Of a stretch of 64,000 nucleotides of DNA, positions 50,664 to 60,638 are shown piece by piece (the first letter of the stretch is position 1; the number at the start of each line of letters is the position of its first letter). Source of the DNA: Cyanobacteria bacterium SIG31. Its GTDB lineage: Bacteria; Cyanobacteriota; Vampirovibrionia; Gastranaerophilales; Gastranaerophilaceae. The position numbers and the translations under genes were made by a program. Below the pieces are notes generated by a model that did not search any database, was not told the DNA's origin, and saw only the letters and a list, made by a program, of their open reading frames with translations. The DNA is taken from assembly GCA_015152465.1 (NCBI GenBank), contig SUTX01000010.1:1-64000 (forward strand), read 5' to 3'.

Positions 50664-52427
50664 ATGAAAATTAATCCCATAAACTCATATAATTATTTTA
50701 ATAATAACAATAGAGCATCTAACTATAGATATAATTATAAAACATTTGATACGGTATCTTTTAAGGCAAGAAGATTATCTACTCCTGTTGAAAAAAGAAT
50801 GAGTGATTATGCTATAAAAATGTTGCAAGGTGCTAAATTAAAAAATGGACAACAAGTTTATATTAAAGGAGCATCATATTATTTACCTTTTATGGAAATA
50901 CTTTCAAGAGAAGCTTATAAAAATCATTCAGGACTTGTTCAGCTGGATGTGTTAGAAGAATCTTTAGAAGCTTTGAAAAAGAAATATAATAAAACTCAGA
51001 CTCTCGATTATGAAAAAGAAAAAATAGAAGAATTAAAAAAGGCTGGAGCATTATTTTTTGTTTTCAATGAAGAAAATGACCCGTACAAACAAGCTCGAGT
51101 TATGAAAATTGAAGCAAAAGAAGAATATGGAAAAAGATATGTAAAGATACCTCCACGCATATCTAAGCTATTTAAAATTAATCCTAAAGAAATTTTTGAA
51201 GAAGCTTTGGATTTACACAAAGGACAAGCTGTACAAATTATCGCAGAAAGAGAACAAATACCAATCGTAAAAAAACTTATGCAATATCTATTTGCAAAAA
51301 ATAATACTGAAATTGTAGACACTTATATTCCAAATGCCAGCAATCAGAACTTGTTATTATACGCTGATGAAGAAGTTTTAGATAAAATTCCTGATTATAA
51401 ATTAGGAGAAGCTAATGAACATTTGACAAAAGATATTGCTCAATTAACACTTTATTCTCCTAATCCAAGAGCTAATGAAGGCATACCTGTAGATAGAATT
51501 ACAAGACGTTCTCAAGCTGCCTACAATAATTATGATTATGCAATGGCAAACTATCTTATGTCAGCTGATTTACCTTGGACTTTTTATTATGCACCAACTA
51601 CAGCTAGCTCAATCGATGCATATCCCGAACTAGCAGATGACAAACTAAAATTAATTGCAAAAGCTTATGAAGATGCAAGTATTATTAATAGAGTTGGTAG
51701 ATTAAAAGAACATATTAAAACTTTAGATTATAGGGTAAAAAAGATGAATCAGCTTATAGAAGATGGTTATAGAACTTTCCACTATGTAAGTGTAAATCCT
51801 AAAACAAGAGAACCTGATGGTATAACTGATTTTAAGGTTACTATGTCTCCTAAATCTATTTTTAAAAACGCTCGTTTTGATAAACCAAGATTTAACCATC
51901 ACCCTTTTGCTAATGTTCCAAGCGAAGAAGTGTTTACAGCACCGTTAGCAGATAGTGCAAATGGGAAAATTAAAGCAACAAAACCTCTCGCTATTTTCGG
52001 ACAAACTATTAATGGTTTAGAATTTGAGTTTAAAAATGGGGGCGTAAGCTCAGTAACAGCTGAAACAAATATAGAAAATATAAAAAATTTTATTGAATCA
52101 AATCAAAACGCTAATAGACTTGGCGAAGTTGCAATAGTTGCAGGCTCACCAATAGCTCAAATGAATCGAATATTTAATAATATTCTACTTGATGAAAATG
52201 CGACATCACACTTAGCTTTAGGAGCAGCTTTCCCAGATACAGTTAAAGGGACTAGGGATTTAGACCCTTATGGTGAGTTACAAGATTATTTAGAAAAAGA
52301 GAAAATAAATATTTCAAATATTCACGCAGACTTCATGATAGGGGGAAAAAATATTGTAATAACAGCGATTAATGATAAAACCGGCGATAGCAAAGTAATT
52401 GTACATGATGATAAGTTTTTATTATAA
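50664..52427 (+). CDS. Large unknown protein with TVSFKAR N-terminus
   Basis: A 587-residue soluble protein. After an Asn-rich opening (MKINPINSYNYFNNNNRASN) comes DTVSFKARRLSTPVEKR, the clearest case of the aromatic-basic N-terminal motif in this window. The body is mixed alpha/beta, with GVSSVTAETNIENIKNFIES and NILLDENATSHLALGAAFPD near the C-terminus, the latter with an NNILLDENATSH-like metal- or peptidase-type feel I cannot confirm (leucyl-aminopeptidase-like M29 enzymes have HLA-type His and Asp/Glu ligands in this region). No signal or membrane segment. It stands alone. Confidence 0.6.
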   Translation: MKINPINSYNYFNNNNRASNYRYNYKTFDTVSFKARRLSTPVEKRMSDYAIKMLQGAKLKNGQQVYIKGASYYLPFMEILSREAYKNHSGLVQLDVLEESLEALKKKYNKTQTLDYEKEKIEELKKAGALFFVFNEENDPYKQARVMKIEAKEEYGKRYVKIPPRISKLFKINPKEIFEEALDLHKGQAVQIIAEREQIPIVKKLMQYLFAKNNTEIVDTYIPNASNQNLLLYADEEVLDKIPDYKLGEANEHLTKDIAQLTLYSPNPRANEGIPVDRITRRSQAAYNNYDYAMANYLMSADLPWTFYYAPTTASSIDAYPELADDKLKLIAKAYEDASIINRVGRLKEHIKTLDYRVKKMNQLIEDGYRTFHYVSVNPKTREPDGITDFKVTMSPKSIFKNARFDKPRFNHHPFANVPSEEVFTAPLADSANGKIKATKPLAIFGQTINGLEFEFKNGGVSSVTAETNIENIKNFIESNQNANRLGEVAIVAGSPIAQMNRIFNNILLDENATSHLALGAAFPDTVKGTRDLDPYGELQDYLEKEKINISNIHADFMIGGKNIVITAINDKTGDSKVIVHDDKFLL

Positions 52428-52494
52428 AAATACTAGTAAAAATTATTTGGGGGTAGCTTAATATAAAAGCACCTAAAATATAGATAATTTACCC

Positions 52495-53922
52495 CTAAAT
52501 ATTATACGCAATGAACCTACAAAGCTCGATTAGTTTTTCTGGATAAATTCCAATTAATACAGTTATAATCGTCGTGAATATAAGTACAAATTTTTGTGAA
52601 TAAACTACTTTTAAAATCACGCCGTTATCAACATTCTCAAACAATGGCAAAATCAACTTTAGGTAATAATAAAGTGCTACAACAGTTAAAATCAATAAAG
52701 CTAGTAAGAATGGAATAAATATGAGGCCGGAATGTGCAATTGCTGAAAATAGATAAATTTTTGCAATAAACCCAGATGTTATCGGAAAACCTGCCAACCC
52801 TATAATCGCAACAACATACGCAAGAGTTAACCCTATATTCTTTTTAAAAAATCCATTGAAATCATCAATATACATACCTACTTTATTGGCCTCTGCAATG
52901 TTTAAAAAAGCAAATGCTGAAATATTCATAATGACATAAGCAATTAAATAAAAAATTACAGTCGAAAGATTATAGACAGATACTAAACTCGCTGCAAGAA
53001 GAATGTATGAAGCATTCGCAGCAGAAGAACAACCAAAAATAACTTTTACATTTTTTTCTTTTATTGCATAGGTGTTAGCCCAAAGAGCAGTGAACAAAGC
53101 TAGAAAAGCTAATACAAAAGTTAATTCAAAGCTTCCGCTAAGAGCGAAAACAATTAAACGACAAAGGATTCCGAATAAGGCAAGCTTTGGTATCGTAGCC
53201 AAAAAAGCTAATACAGATGTTTCGCAACCTTTAAAAACATCCACTACCCAATTAGCAAAAGGATAAATTGCAAGTTTAGAAAGTAATCCCAAAACAATCA
53301 TTATTACTGAAAAAGTATATAGTAAGCTTGATTGACTTTGTACAACAATTTCATATATTTCATTAAAATTCAGGCTTGATGTCAACCCATAAAGATAAGA
53401 TACACCAAATAAAAACACTCCTGTTGAAATCGCATTTGTAATCAAATATTTAAAAGAAGCTTCTTTAGATTGGTATCCTTTTGCAGATGCTATCAAAAAG
53501 TATGTTGGAAAACTTAATAACTCTAAAGAAATAAATAGAGTTAAAAAGTCATTTGAGTTAACAACACTCATTGCACCTAGAACTGCAGTTAATAATAAAG
53601 CATGAAACGTAAATGCGTTTTGACGCATATTTTGCACAATGTTTTTTGCCAAAAGCACCACAAAAAATCCACAAAGTAATATCACAAAATGGAACAATAG
53701 AGTATAACTATCTGACATCAAAGCACCACGAAAAGCAAAATATTGAGGTTCTGTTTGCACAGTTGACAATAACATTATTGCCATTGAAATCCCAACAGCT
53801 GAAATCCATCTAGCAGATCTATAACATTTTAATGGAGCACACATTGCTAAGATAAGCTGTATAAAAATAAATAATGCTATGCAACCTTGTGGAAGCAATA
53901 TGTTAAAAAAATCATTTATCAT
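52495..53922 (-). CDS. nuoN: NADH-quinone oxidoreductase subunit N
   Basis: A 475-residue antiporter-like subunit with about 14 membrane helices, one of the three proton-pumping modules of complex I. It shows SLELLSFPTYFLIASAKGY (conserved Glu in helix 5 region) and LATIPKLALFGI, with conserved Lys in SKLAIYPFANWVVDV. It lacks the final amphipathic arm typical of nuoL. It is the last gene of the nuo operon and overlaps nuoM as TAATG. Confidence 0.93.
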   Translation of the reverse strand: MINDFFNILLPQGCIALFIFIQLILAMCAPLKCYRSARWISAVGISMAIMLLSTVQTEPQYFAFRGALMSDSYTLLFHFVILLCGFFVVLLAKNIVQNMRQNAFTFHALLLTAVLGAMSVVNSNDFLTLFISLELLSFPTYFLIASAKGYQSKEASFKYLITNAISTGVFLFGVSYLYGLTSSLNFNEIYEIVVQSQSSLLYTFSVIMIVLGLLSKLAIYPFANWVVDVFKGCETSVLAFLATIPKLALFGILCRLIVFALSGSFELTFVLAFLALFTALWANTYAIKEKNVKVIFGCSSAANASYILLAASLVSVYNLSTVIFYLIAYVIMNISAFAFLNIAEANKVGMYIDDFNGFFKKNIGLTLAYVVAIIGLAGFPITSGFIAKIYLFSAIAHSGLIFIPFLLALLILTVVALYYYLKLILPLFENVDNGVILKVVYSQKFVLIFTTIITVLIGIYPEKLIELCRFIAYNI

Positions 53923-55409
53923 TAAATTGCTCCTACAAAATTAAGTATCGCATTTGGATAAAGTCCAAATAATACAAGTCCTGCAACAACAGATGCCAAA
54001 ATAACAAATTCGTGTACTGAAATATCATTCACCTTTTCAAAACAACCCTGTTTTTCCCCAAAAAATGCTTCGTGTAAAAACTTTAACATATAACAAGAGC
54101 TTGCAATTAATAATGGTAAAGAAAGAATTGAAGTAATTTTTAATACAATTGATAAATCTGAGAATAATGCGCTTATTATTGTTAATATTTCACTTATAAA
54201 TGGTGCAAAAACAGGAATTCCAATAGAAGCTAAAACAATAAGCGTTGCAAAACCAAATAAACGTGGCATATTTTGAGCTATTCCGCCCAAGACTCTTATA
54301 TCTCGAGTCTTACATCGTAAGTAAACAATTCCGCATATAGTAAATAGACCTGCTGTCACAAGAGCATGAGCCACCATATGAAATACCGATGCAGATAGTC
54401 CTAATTGGTTACAAGCACAAAGACCCAATAAAATTAATCCCATATTTGAAATACTTGAATAAGCAACAATTCTTTTTATATCAGTCTGTGCGTATGCAAC
54501 AAAAGCAATATAAATTATGTTTAAGAAAGCAAAAACCGCCAATACAGGAGCAACTATTTTAAAAGATTCACCCATCATTTCATAATTAAACCTATATATG
54601 CCATAAGCACCTGTTTTCAACAAAATACCAGCTAATATTATACTTACTGGCGTTGGGGCATTAGTGTGTGCATCTGGTAACCATGTATGCAAGGGAACTA
54701 TAGGAAGCTTTACTCCAAAACCAATGATTAAACAAATTGCGATAAATAATTGGATACCAACTGGTATATAACTATCTATAACATCTGAAAATGTTGCTGA
54801 CAAAGTTCCAGTAGCGACATAATTATAATAATGCAATAAAAGGATTCCAAGCAACATAAACATGCTACCTAAAAAAGTAAATAGAACAAATTTTGTTGCT
54901 GACTTTTTAGCATCAGGAGTCACTTCATTTGAATATTTTCCGCCGATTAAAAAATACGCAGGAATAAGTTCTAATTCCCAAAACATAAAGAATAAAAACA
55001 TATCATTTGCAGTAAAAATCCCTAAAATTGCAGACATCAAAAGCAACATCATAGAATAATAAAATTTATGGTTCATTCTAATATTCATCTTGCTTGAAAT
55101 AGAAGCTAGCAAGAAAATAAATGAAGTTAAAGCAACCAAAATTATAGATATACTATCTATCTGAAAAGCAAATTTAATACCTAAAGATTGAACCCAGTCA
55201 CCGCCCAATAAATGAATTTGACTAAAATATGGATTTGCAGAATCAAAAAATATCAGCATTAGCGTTGCATATAAAAAATGAAAGCTAAAAACACCTTTTG
55301 CAAATCTTCTTATTGAAATCTCATTACTAGTAAAAAAAGGTGACATTATAAAAAACGACATCAACATCGGCATAAATACTAAAAATGGTATTGAAAAGAT
55401 TTTCTCCAT
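53922..55409 (-). CDS. nuoM: NADH-quinone oxidoreductase subunit M
   Basis: A 495-residue antiporter-like membrane subunit. FFMFWELELIPAYFLIG carries the conserved Glu, and KLPIVPLHTWLPDAHTNAPT the conserved Lys/His segment. SISNMGLILLGLCA is a further family block. It pumps protons in the membrane arm. It starts one base after nuoL ends and overlaps nuoN, so its expression is coupled to both. Confidence 0.95.
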   Translation of the reverse strand: MEKIFSIPFLVFMPMLMSFFIMSPFFTSNEISIRRFAKGVFSFHFLYATLMLIFFDSANPYFSQIHLLGGDWVQSLGIKFAFQIDSISIILVALTSFIFLLASISSKMNIRMNHKFYYSMMLLLMSAILGIFTANDMFLFFMFWELELIPAYFLIGGKYSNEVTPDAKKSATKFVLFTFLGSMFMLLGILLLHYYNYVATGTLSATFSDVIDSYIPVGIQLFIAICLIIGFGVKLPIVPLHTWLPDAHTNAPTPVSIILAGILLKTGAYGIYRFNYEMMGESFKIVAPVLAVFAFLNIIYIAFVAYAQTDIKRIVAYSSISNMGLILLGLCACNQLGLSASVFHMVAHALVTAGLFTICGIVYLRCKTRDIRVLGGIAQNMPRLFGFATLIVLASIGIPVFAPFISEILTIISALFSDLSIVLKITSILSLPLLIASSCYMLKFLHEAFFGEKQGCFEKVNDISVHEFVILASVVAGLVLFGLYPNAILNFVGAI

Positions 55410-57275
55410 TTACACTCCTCCACTTACAAAGCTTATTATAGCTGTATAACTTAATATTAAGCAAGTCAATATAATTGTAATTATTACAAATGCATAAGCA
55501 TTATATGTTTGAACATTACCACTTTGGGCTTTTAAATCATATATAGAAAGCTTTTTAAATGTTTTAGTTATAAAGTCTATTAAAGCATTCATTATATTTT
55601 TTTCAACAAAGTTTGAAATTTTCACACCAAACTTTATTGTATTTAGAACTGGCTTATAATTAGCTAATATCTTTGTATCAATCAAACTGGCCAAGTAAGT
55701 AATCTTGTCATAAGCATAAACACAAACATTTGTATAAAAATTATCTAAATAAAAACCGTTATAAGCTAGAGGATAAATAATTGGAACTTTCCAAAAAGCA
55801 TTTTTCACATATAAAATATAAACTAAAACCCATGCTGTAATTGATGCCCAAAAAGGCTCAGCCACCTGATATTTTGCAGTAAAATGTAAGTAAACATAAA
55901 ATAAAATGTTAAAAACTAAAAGTAAAATATAAGATATTAGTTCAAATTTACCTAGCTTAGCTTTCTCTATTCCATTTTTATCATATAAAAACAATGCAAG
56001 ACGCATAATATAAAATGCTGTTAAAAAAGAGATTATAGATATTACAACTGTTCCATACACTCCCAAGTTTGTTGCAAGCATTTCTTTAGCCAATAATCCA
56101 GAGAAAAGAATGCCAGAAAGAGAAAGTCCCGTTACTAAAAAGATAACAAAACTTACATAATTCCATTTCTTTTCTTCATCAGGGAGCGTGATAAACAAAA
56201 GTGATTTTATGAAAGCATGCGCTATAAAAAGAGCAAACATCGCTTTAATATTCAATATACCCAAAGCAAAATACATAAGACCAAAATTTGCAGAAGTTGA
56301 GTATGCAAGAACTTTCTTAGGATTAGTTTGAGCACAAGCTGATATAGAACAAACTAAAGAAGTCAAGAGTCCTATAGACATTAGTCCTTTTAAAATAATT
56401 GGTTCAAAAGTCATTAGAGGTAATACCCTCATCATTAAATACAACCCTGCTGCAACAAGTGTCGCAGAGTGAAGCAATGAGCTTACTGGTAATTTAGCTT
56501 CCATAGCATCTTGTAACCATGTATAGAAAGGAAACTGTGCTGACTTTATGGCAGCTCCAATTATAAACAAGGCACATATAATCCAAAACAAGGGTGTTGA
56601 AGTATATGCGTACATAAGCGTTGTAATCATATTCATATCAACAAAAGAAAGTGTTGTAAAAGTTTTATTTGGAGCATAATTGTACATAAAATAAGAACAA
56701 GTAATAATTGCACTTATCAAAGCAGTATCACCTATCCTGTTCATTATTAAAACTTTTTTAGAAGCAATAGATTTTTCCTTTTTAAAATACTCAAACCCAA
56801 TAAGAAGATAAGAAACAATCCCAATTAGTTCCCAAAAAAAGTATAATTGATACAGGTTAGGACTAAAAAATAATCCTGCCATTGCAAAGCTAAAAAGATT
56901 TATAAATGCATAAAATCTATAATTTTTCTTTTCATTTTTCATATAAGAAATAGAAAAAATTTGCACTGCAAAAGCTATCAAGAAAAGTACTAGAGCAAAA
57001 ATAAGTGACATTCTATCAATATGTAAGCCAGCATTAATCGCAAAATCATTAATTTTCAAAAAAGGAAAATCAACATTCAATATATTATCTGCAGGGAGCT
57101 TACACAATGCTCCTGTGCAAATTAAAGCACCCAATAACGATGATAAAATTGTTAAAGAATAGATAATACCTTTATTAACATAGACAGAAAAAAATCTACC
57201 CCCCATTACTATGAGAAAAATCCATAACGGAACTAAAAGTATTAAATATATATTATCTAAAAACAATTCACTCAA
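55410..57275 (-). CDS. nuoL: NADH-quinone oxidoreductase subunit L
   Basis: A 621-residue antiporter-like subunit, the largest of the membrane arm. LYFFWELIGIVSYLLIG has the conserved Glu, KSAQFPFYTWLQDAMEAKLP the conserved Lys, and HSATLVAAGLYLMMRV a further core helix. The C-terminal end has the long lateral helix region (about 510-570) that ties NuoL, M and N together. It starts two bases after nuoK ends. Confidence 0.95.
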   Translation of the reverse strand: MSELFLDNIYLILLVPLWIFLIVMGGRFFSVYVNKGIIYSLTILSSLLGALICTGALCKLPADNILNVDFPFLKINDFAINAGLHIDRMSLIFALVLFLIAFAVQIFSISYMKNEKKNYRFYAFINLFSFAMAGLFFSPNLYQLYFFWELIGIVSYLLIGFEYFKKEKSIASKKVLIMNRIGDTALISAIITCSYFMYNYAPNKTFTTLSFVDMNMITTLMYAYTSTPLFWIICALFIIGAAIKSAQFPFYTWLQDAMEAKLPVSSLLHSATLVAAGLYLMMRVLPLMTFEPIILKGLMSIGLLTSLVCSISACAQTNPKKVLAYSTSANFGLMYFALGILNIKAMFALFIAHAFIKSLLFITLPDEEKKWNYVSFVIFLVTGLSLSGILFSGLLAKEMLATNLGVYGTVVISIISFLTAFYIMRLALFLYDKNGIEKAKLGKFELISYILLLVFNILFYVYLHFTAKYQVAEPFWASITAWVLVYILYVKNAFWKVPIIYPLAYNGFYLDNFYTNVCVYAYDKITYLASLIDTKILANYKPVLNTIKFGVKISNFVEKNIMNALIDFITKTFKKLSIYDLKAQSGNVQTYNAYAFVIITIILTCLILSYTAIISFVSGGV

Positions 57276-57277
57276 TT

Positions 57278-57586
57278 TTATAAATCTCCGTATTTGTCAA
57301 TATTCTCAGACTCTTTTTGTATATACATAAGGTAAAAAATATAAAGAGCAACAGCCAACTCAACAGCTCCTATTGCGACATAAAACAAAGCCATTATAAA
57401 ACCATCTAATTGAACATTGTCACAAAAGGTTGCAAAAGTCACAAAGTTTATATTAACACCTGTTAGAATAAACTCAATACAAATTAGCACTTTAATTATA
57501 TGCTTCGATGTAATTGATCCAAATAATCCAATTAAAAACAATAATAGGCCTAAGAATAAATAATGATACATTGTTATTTCTTGCAT
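57278..57586 (-). CDS. nuoK: NADH-quinone oxidoreductase subunit K
   Basis: A 102-residue subunit with three membrane helices. LIGLFGSITSKHIIKVLICIEF and the Glu residues in the second and third helices (CIEFILTG, VGAVELAVAL) are the family features. These Glu residues lie on the proton path of the membrane arm. It overlaps nuoJ upstream by 13 bases and is followed closely by nuoL. Confidence 0.92.
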   Translation of the reverse strand: MQEITMYHYLFLGLLLFLIGLFGSITSKHIIKVLICIEFILTGVNINFVTFATFCDNVQLDGFIMALFYVAIGAVELAVALYIFYLMYIQKESENIDKYGDL

Positions 57587-58107
57587 TTATTTATCCTCCG
57601 GAATAATGTAAGCCCAACCACAACAATTGTGAGAATTAGCGAAACTAATTCAAAAGCCCATACATATCTAACATAGATACCATTACTAAAAGCTGAAAAA
57701 ACTTGTAAAGAGTTTAATGTAATCTCCTCTGCAAAATTGAATCCCATAGGCACAATTGCTAAAGAGGTTAGAATTAAATAAACCATTGCTAATACAAAAA
57801 TACCTGCAGTTAAGAATAAAACATATTTCAATTTACCTGACGATTCTTCTTGCATTTTACCTTTTGTATTTGTAAACATTATCGCAAGTCCAAGTATCAC
57901 AGGAACCGCAATTCCATATATTGCAATCTGAATTACTGCATTATATTCTGAGCCCAAAATATAGAAAAAGAAACCTGCAAAAAAGAATACAGCAATTGCA
58001 CATAAAAGTGAACGGAAAATATTCCTATAGCCAATCGTAAGTAACGCCATAAGAATCATTAAAGCACTCACAGGATAAAAAATAATAGGATTATCTATTC
58101 CGCTCAT
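57574..58107 (-). CDS. nuoJ: NADH-quinone oxidoreductase subunit J
   Basis: A 177-residue membrane subunit with five helices. AVFFFAGFFFYILGSEYNAVIQIAIYGIAVPV contains the NuoJ core, including the helix-3 pi-bulge region seen in complex I; I read it in parts (FFYILGSEYNAVIQ, IAIYGIAVPVIL). It overlaps nuoI and nuoK at its ends. Confidence 0.9.
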   Translation of the reverse strand: MSGIDNPIIFYPVSALMILMALLTIGYRNIFRSLLCAIAVFFFAGFFFYILGSEYNAVIQIAIYGIAVPVILGLAIMFTNTKGKMQEESSGKLKYVLFLTAGIFVLAMVYLILTSLAIVPMGFNFAEEITLNSLQVFSAFSNGIYVRYVWAFELVSLILTIVVVGLTLFRRINKCKK

Positions 58108-58460
58108 TTATGCTCCTCTATTTCGTACACTAATTCTAACATCTCATTATTATTTGTAGCAAGTTCGTAGTCTTGAGTAGTTTTAATAGCTTTTACCGGA
58201 CAATAATAAGTACAGTTTCCACAAAACATACATTTTTTTAAATTTATTCTAAACTTCTTATCCTCAATTGTAATTGCACCAGTTGGACATACTTTTAGGC
58301 AGGTACCGCATTTTATACAGCCTTCCACTTCTAATTTTCCCCTAAAATTGTCTCCGACTGGGCGTTTTTTTTCTGGATACTCCAGAGTCACAGGGCTTTT
58401 GAATATATGTTTAAAAACTGTAAATAAACTTAGGAGAGTATATTTAATATTCTTAAGCAT
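58104..58460 (-). CDS. nuoI: NADH-quinone oxidoreductase subunit I (2[4Fe-4S] ferredoxin-like)
   Basis: A 118-residue protein with two cluster motifs of the form Cys-x2-Cys-x2-Cys-x3-Cys-Pro: CIKCGTCLKVCP and CMFCGNCTYYCP. These bind the two [4Fe-4S] centres that pass electrons to NuoB. A hydrophobic N-terminus (YTLLSLFTVFKHIF) docks it on the membrane. It is shorter than Escherichia coli NuoI, and it overlaps nuoH and nuoJ. Confidence 0.95.
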   Translation of the reverse strand: MLKNIKYTLLSLFTVFKHIFKSPVTLEYPEKKRPVGDNFRGKLEVEGCIKCGTCLKVCPTGAITIEDKKFRINLKKCMFCGNCTYYCPVKAIKTTQDYELATNNNEMLELVYEIEEHK

Positions 58461-59553
58461 AAACCCCTCCCATCATAAAATATTTCAAAATAACCATAAT
58501 AAATAAATTTAATATTGAAATAGGCAAAAGAATTGTCCAAGAAAATTTTAATAAATCAAAAGATGCCATTCTTGGCAAAGTAGCTCTAACCCATATCATA
58601 ATAAAAATTACAACAAAAGATTTTAAAAGCAACCAAAAAGCTTGCTCAAAATAAATCATAATTCCACCTAAAGAGCCCGTAAAAAGCATGGGGGATAAAT
58701 ATTTTCCTAATGGTGAAAGATAACCACCTAGAAACAATACTGAAAATAATAACGAATTTGCAAACAGCATTGCATATTCGCTTAAATAAAACATAGCAAA
58801 CCTCATGCCCGAATACTCAGTATTGTATCCTGCAATCAATTCACTTTCTGCTTCTGGTAAATCAAAAGGGCAGCGATTTGTCTCCGCAAGAAAACAAATA
58901 AACATTATTATAAAACCGATAACACAAGGAAAACAAAACCAACCTAAAACCCCTAACTGACTACTTTGAGCCAAAGTTATCTGTGTAAGATTTATAGAAG
59001 AAGCCAAAACAATAATTGATAAAACAGTAAATGCAACTGGCAATTCATAAGCTAAAATTTGAGCAACATTTCTTATTGCACCAATTAATGAATACTTATT
59101 ATTACTTGCCCAACCCGCTAATAATATTGACAATACTGGCATTGTAGCAAGGATTACATAAATTAACAAATTTGTTTGAAAGTTCATAAAAGTAAATTCT
59201 GAACTATATGGTATCAATCCTAGTAAAATTAATACTGGAACAAAAATAAGAATTGGTGCTAGATTAAAAATAAACTTATCAGCCCCATTTGGAGTTACGT
59301 TTTCCTTACATAAGAGTTTTAAAGCATCTGCAACAGTTTGCAAAATTCCCCATAATCCAACACGATTAGGACCTTTTCTTTGTGTAAACCAACCCAATAA
59401 TTTTCTTTCAAAAAGCACAAGAGCCAGAATAACAATTAAAATAGCTACAAAGATAATACAACAAGGAATAACATAGAAAGTTATATCCCCAAACATTTGC
59501 GGAATATTATGCTTCGCCAAAAATTCAATATATAAAAAATACAAATAATTCAT
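58453..59553 (-). CDS. nuoH: NADH-quinone oxidoreductase subunit H
   Basis: A 366-residue membrane subunit with about eight helices that contributes to the quinone site. FERKLLGWFTQRKGPNRVG at the first cytoplasmic loop, EYAMLFANSLLFSVLF and CPFDLPEAESELIAGYNTE (conserved acidic loop) are present. Its start overlaps the nuoD stop as TAATG and its stop overlaps the nuoI start. Confidence 0.95.
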   Translation of the reverse strand: MNYLYFLYIEFLAKHNIPQMFGDITFYVIPCCIIFVAILIVILALVLFERKLLGWFTQRKGPNRVGLWGILQTVADALKLLCKENVTPNGADKFIFNLAPILIFVPVLILLGLIPYSSEFTFMNFQTNLLIYVILATMPVLSILLAGWASNNKYSLIGAIRNVAQILAYELPVAFTVLSIIVLASSINLTQITLAQSSQLGVLGWFCFPCVIGFIIMFICFLAETNRCPFDLPEAESELIAGYNTEYSGMRFAMFYLSEYAMLFANSLLFSVLFLGGYLSPLGKYLSPMLFTGSLGGIMIYFEQAFWLLLKSFVVIFIMIWVRATLPRMASFDLLKFSWTILLPISILNLFIMVILKYFMMGGVYA

Positions 59554-60638
59554 TATTTATCAACCTCCGGCAAAATTATATCCAAAGATCCTGCAATTGC
59601 TATTGCATCATTCAAATATGTTCCAACTAAAAGTTTTCTCAAAAGATTGACTGCATAATAAGAACCAGTACGCCATTTTAAACGATATGGAGATAGCCCG
59701 CCATCGGAGTTAACATATATGCTTGCTATGCCTCTTGGAGCTTCTATCTCAGAATAATATTCCCCTTTTGGAAGCTTTAATGATAGAGGATTAATAAGAT
59801 TTTGTTCTAAATCTTCATCCTTTTTAAGATATTCTAAAGCTTGTTTTGCAATACTAACACTTTCAATTATTTCCAAAATTCTTGCTTTATAACGAGACCA
59901 AGCATCTTTACCATTAAGCACAACTGGTTGCACATAGAACCCACAATATAAATTATCTTTTAAACGCAGATCCAAATCTACACCACTCGCTCTTAAGTTT
60001 ACACCTGTAATTCCATTATTAATCGCAACCTGAGGAGTTAATACGCCTTTCCCTTTTGTTCTTTGCAAAAATATAGGATTTTCAGTAATAATTCTCTCAT
60101 AGTCTTTAACTTTTTGTGGTAAAAGATTTAAAATACTTTCAACATCTTCTAAATCAAAAACATCTCTCCTAACACCACCAAAAACAAAATAATTGTTCAT
60201 CATTCGCTGTCCTGATATTTTTTCAAAATATTGAAGAATCTGTTCTCGTTCTCTGAAAGCATAAAAAAATGGAGAAGTTGCACCCAAATCCATCAAAAAA
60301 GCTCCAATCCAAAGCAAATGTGAAGCAATACGATTAAGTTCTAAAAGCATAACCCTAATCGCACGAACACGAGCTGAAAGTTCTACATTATGTGCTTTTT
60401 CAACAGTTCTGCATAAAAGCTCGGAGTAGAAAAAACCTGCTAAATAATCCATTCTATCAACCATTGGTAAATATTGAATATAGGACAATTTTTCAGCAAT
60501 CTTTTCCATACCCCTATGAAGATATCCAACGTCAGGTTCACAAGAGAGAATCTTCTCCCCCTCTAGCTCTAATATCAACCTCAAGACACCATGAGTAGAC
60601 GGATGTTGAGGCCCTAAATTTATCTTGAGCTTACTCAT
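59553..60638 (-). CDS. nuoD: NADH-quinone oxidoreductase subunit D (49-kDa)
   Basis: A 361-residue soluble subunit of the connecting arm. NLGPQHPSTHGVLRLILEL at the start, VGYLHRGMEKIAE and YRLKWRTGSYYAVNLL in the C-terminal half are conserved, including the His loop near the quinone pocket. It is separate from NuoC, not fused to it as in Escherichia coli. It overlaps the 3' end of nuoC. Confidence 0.96.
   Translation of the reverse strand: MSKLKINLGPQHPSTHGVLRLILELEGEKILSCEPDVGYLHRGMEKIAEKLSYIQYLPMVDRMDYLAGFFYSELLCRTVEKAHNVELSARVRAIRVMLLELNRIASHLLWIGAFLMDLGATSPFFYAFREREQILQYFEKISGQRMMNNYFVFGGVRRDVFDLEDVESILNLLPQKVKDYERIITENPIFLQRTKGKGVLTPQVAINNGITGVNLRASGVDLDLRLKDNLYCGFYVQPVVLNGKDAWSRYKARILEIIESVSIAKQALEYLKKDEDLEQNLINPLSLKLPKGEYYSEIEAPRGIASIYVNSDGGLSPYRLKWRTGSYYAVNLLRKLLVGTYLNDAIAIAGSLDIILPEVDK

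Noticed and set aside
51008..51322. Minus-strand frame of 104 codons inside the 587-residue gene
   Set aside because: It is antisense to a long intact gene, is Ser/Ile/Phe-rich in the usual shadow manner and has no ribosome site.
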